This document shows positions 4,874 to 5,166 of a stretch of DNA of 5,166 nucleotides, piece by piece. Each line of letters starts with the position of its first letter. The first letter of the stretch is position 1. The stretch comes from Methanoregula sp. (lineage in GTDB: Archaea > Halobacteriota > Methanomicrobia > Methanomicrobiales > Methanospirillaceae). The notes beneath the pieces were generated by a model. That model had not been told where the DNA came from. It did not search any database and was given only the letters and a program-made list of their open reading frames with translations. The translations under genes and the position numbers were made by a program. The stretch lies in the NCBI GenBank assembly GCA_028705545.1, contig JAQWDG010000141.1, positions 1 through 5,166 on the forward strand, read 5' to 3'.

Positions 4874-5166
4874 ATGAAGAGCGAAGAACTCTTCTCGTTA
4901 GCAAAGACCCTGATACCCGGAGGGGTTTCAAGCCCGGTCCGGGCGATAAAGCCGTACCCGTTCTACACGGCAAAGGCAGAAGGATCGCATCTCACGACTG
5001 TTGACGGTGCCACCTACATCGACTGCTGTATGGGTTACGGCCCGCTCCTGCTGGGTCACGCCCGCCCGGAGATCAAAAAGGCAATTGCGGACCGGCTCGA
5101 AAAGGGCTGGCTCTATGGCACGCCGATCCCGGAGGAGCCGGAGTTTGCCGGGCTCATTGCTGGCGA
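4874..5166 (+). CDS. hemL: Glutamate-1-semialdehyde 2,1-aminomutase (partial, N-terminal 97 residues)
   Basis: HemL is the PLP enzyme that isomerises glutamate-1-semialdehyde to 5-aminolevulinate, using the product of HemA and supplying HemB. The visible part begins MKSEELFSLAKTLIPGGVSS and continues with SPVRAIKPYPFYTAKAEGS and DGATYIDCCMGYGPLLLGHA (45-64), the characteristic N-terminal blocks of the family. About three quarters of the protein, including the PLP lysine, lies beyond the right edge. The ATG directly abuts the hemB stop (TAAATG), and a GGGTGG stretch at 4862-4867 inside the end of hemB may serve as its ribosome site, implying coupled translation. The N-terminal motifs separate it from general class III aminotransferases. 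Confidence 0.93.
   Translation, partial: MKSEELFSLAKTLIPGGVSSPVRAIKPYPFYTAKAEGSHLTTVDGATYIDCCMGYGPLLLGHARPEIKKAIADRLEKGWLYGTPIPEEPEFAGLIAG

Noticed and set aside
1..5166. CRISPR arrays, tRNA or rRNA genes, insertion sequences
   Set aside because: No regularly spaced repeats, cloverleaf-forming sequence, rRNA segments or transposase-like frames were seen.

Overview
The window comes from a high-GC methanogenic archaeon, most likely of the order Methanomicrobiales; the species cannot be fixed from sequence alone. The grounds are a gene matching the methanogenesis marker protein MtxX, an archaeal-style set of tetrapyrrole genes using the C5 (glutamyl-tRNA) route, archaeal TATA-like boxes, GGAG/GAGGT-type ribosome binding sites, and a lipoprotein with a short archaeal or bacterial-type lipobox.

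Layout. Positions 1-452 (minus) hold the N-terminal part of mtxX, which runs off the left edge. A divergent intergenic region (453-711) carries two inverted repeats and candidate promoters for both directions. Then follows a tight plus-strand unit: a precorrin-2 dehydrogenase/siroheme synthase-like gene (712-1335), hemA (1332-2615, ATGA overlap with the gene before it) and a GNAT acetyltransferase (2633-3100). A convergent minus-strand gene for a predicted lipoprotein of unknown function (3108-3773) ends 7 bases from the acetyltransferase stop. A second divergent promoter region (3774-3898) precedes a second plus-strand unit, hemB (3899-4873) directly abutting hemL (4874 onward, cut by the right edge).

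How the genes work together. HemA reduces glutamyl-tRNA to glutamate-1-semialdehyde, HemL converts that to 5-aminolevulinate, and HemB condenses two aminolevulinates to porphobilinogen. After later steps not in this window, the siroheme synthase-like enzyme would oxidise precorrin-2 to sirohydrochlorin, the branch point to siroheme, coenzyme F430 (the methyl-coenzyme M reductase cofactor) and cobalamin. The neighbouring mtxX fits a methanogenesis context.

Most of the window is an ordinary housekeeping cluster, and I see no clear sign of a wholly new system. The points most worth checking are an Asn where the catalytic Asp of the CysG/Met8 family is expected, an AT-rich motif shared by both hem promoter regions (present twice, 30 bp apart, before hemB), a 15-bp inverted repeat next to the first promoter, and the splitting of the hem genes by an acetyltransferase and an uncharacterised lipoprotein.
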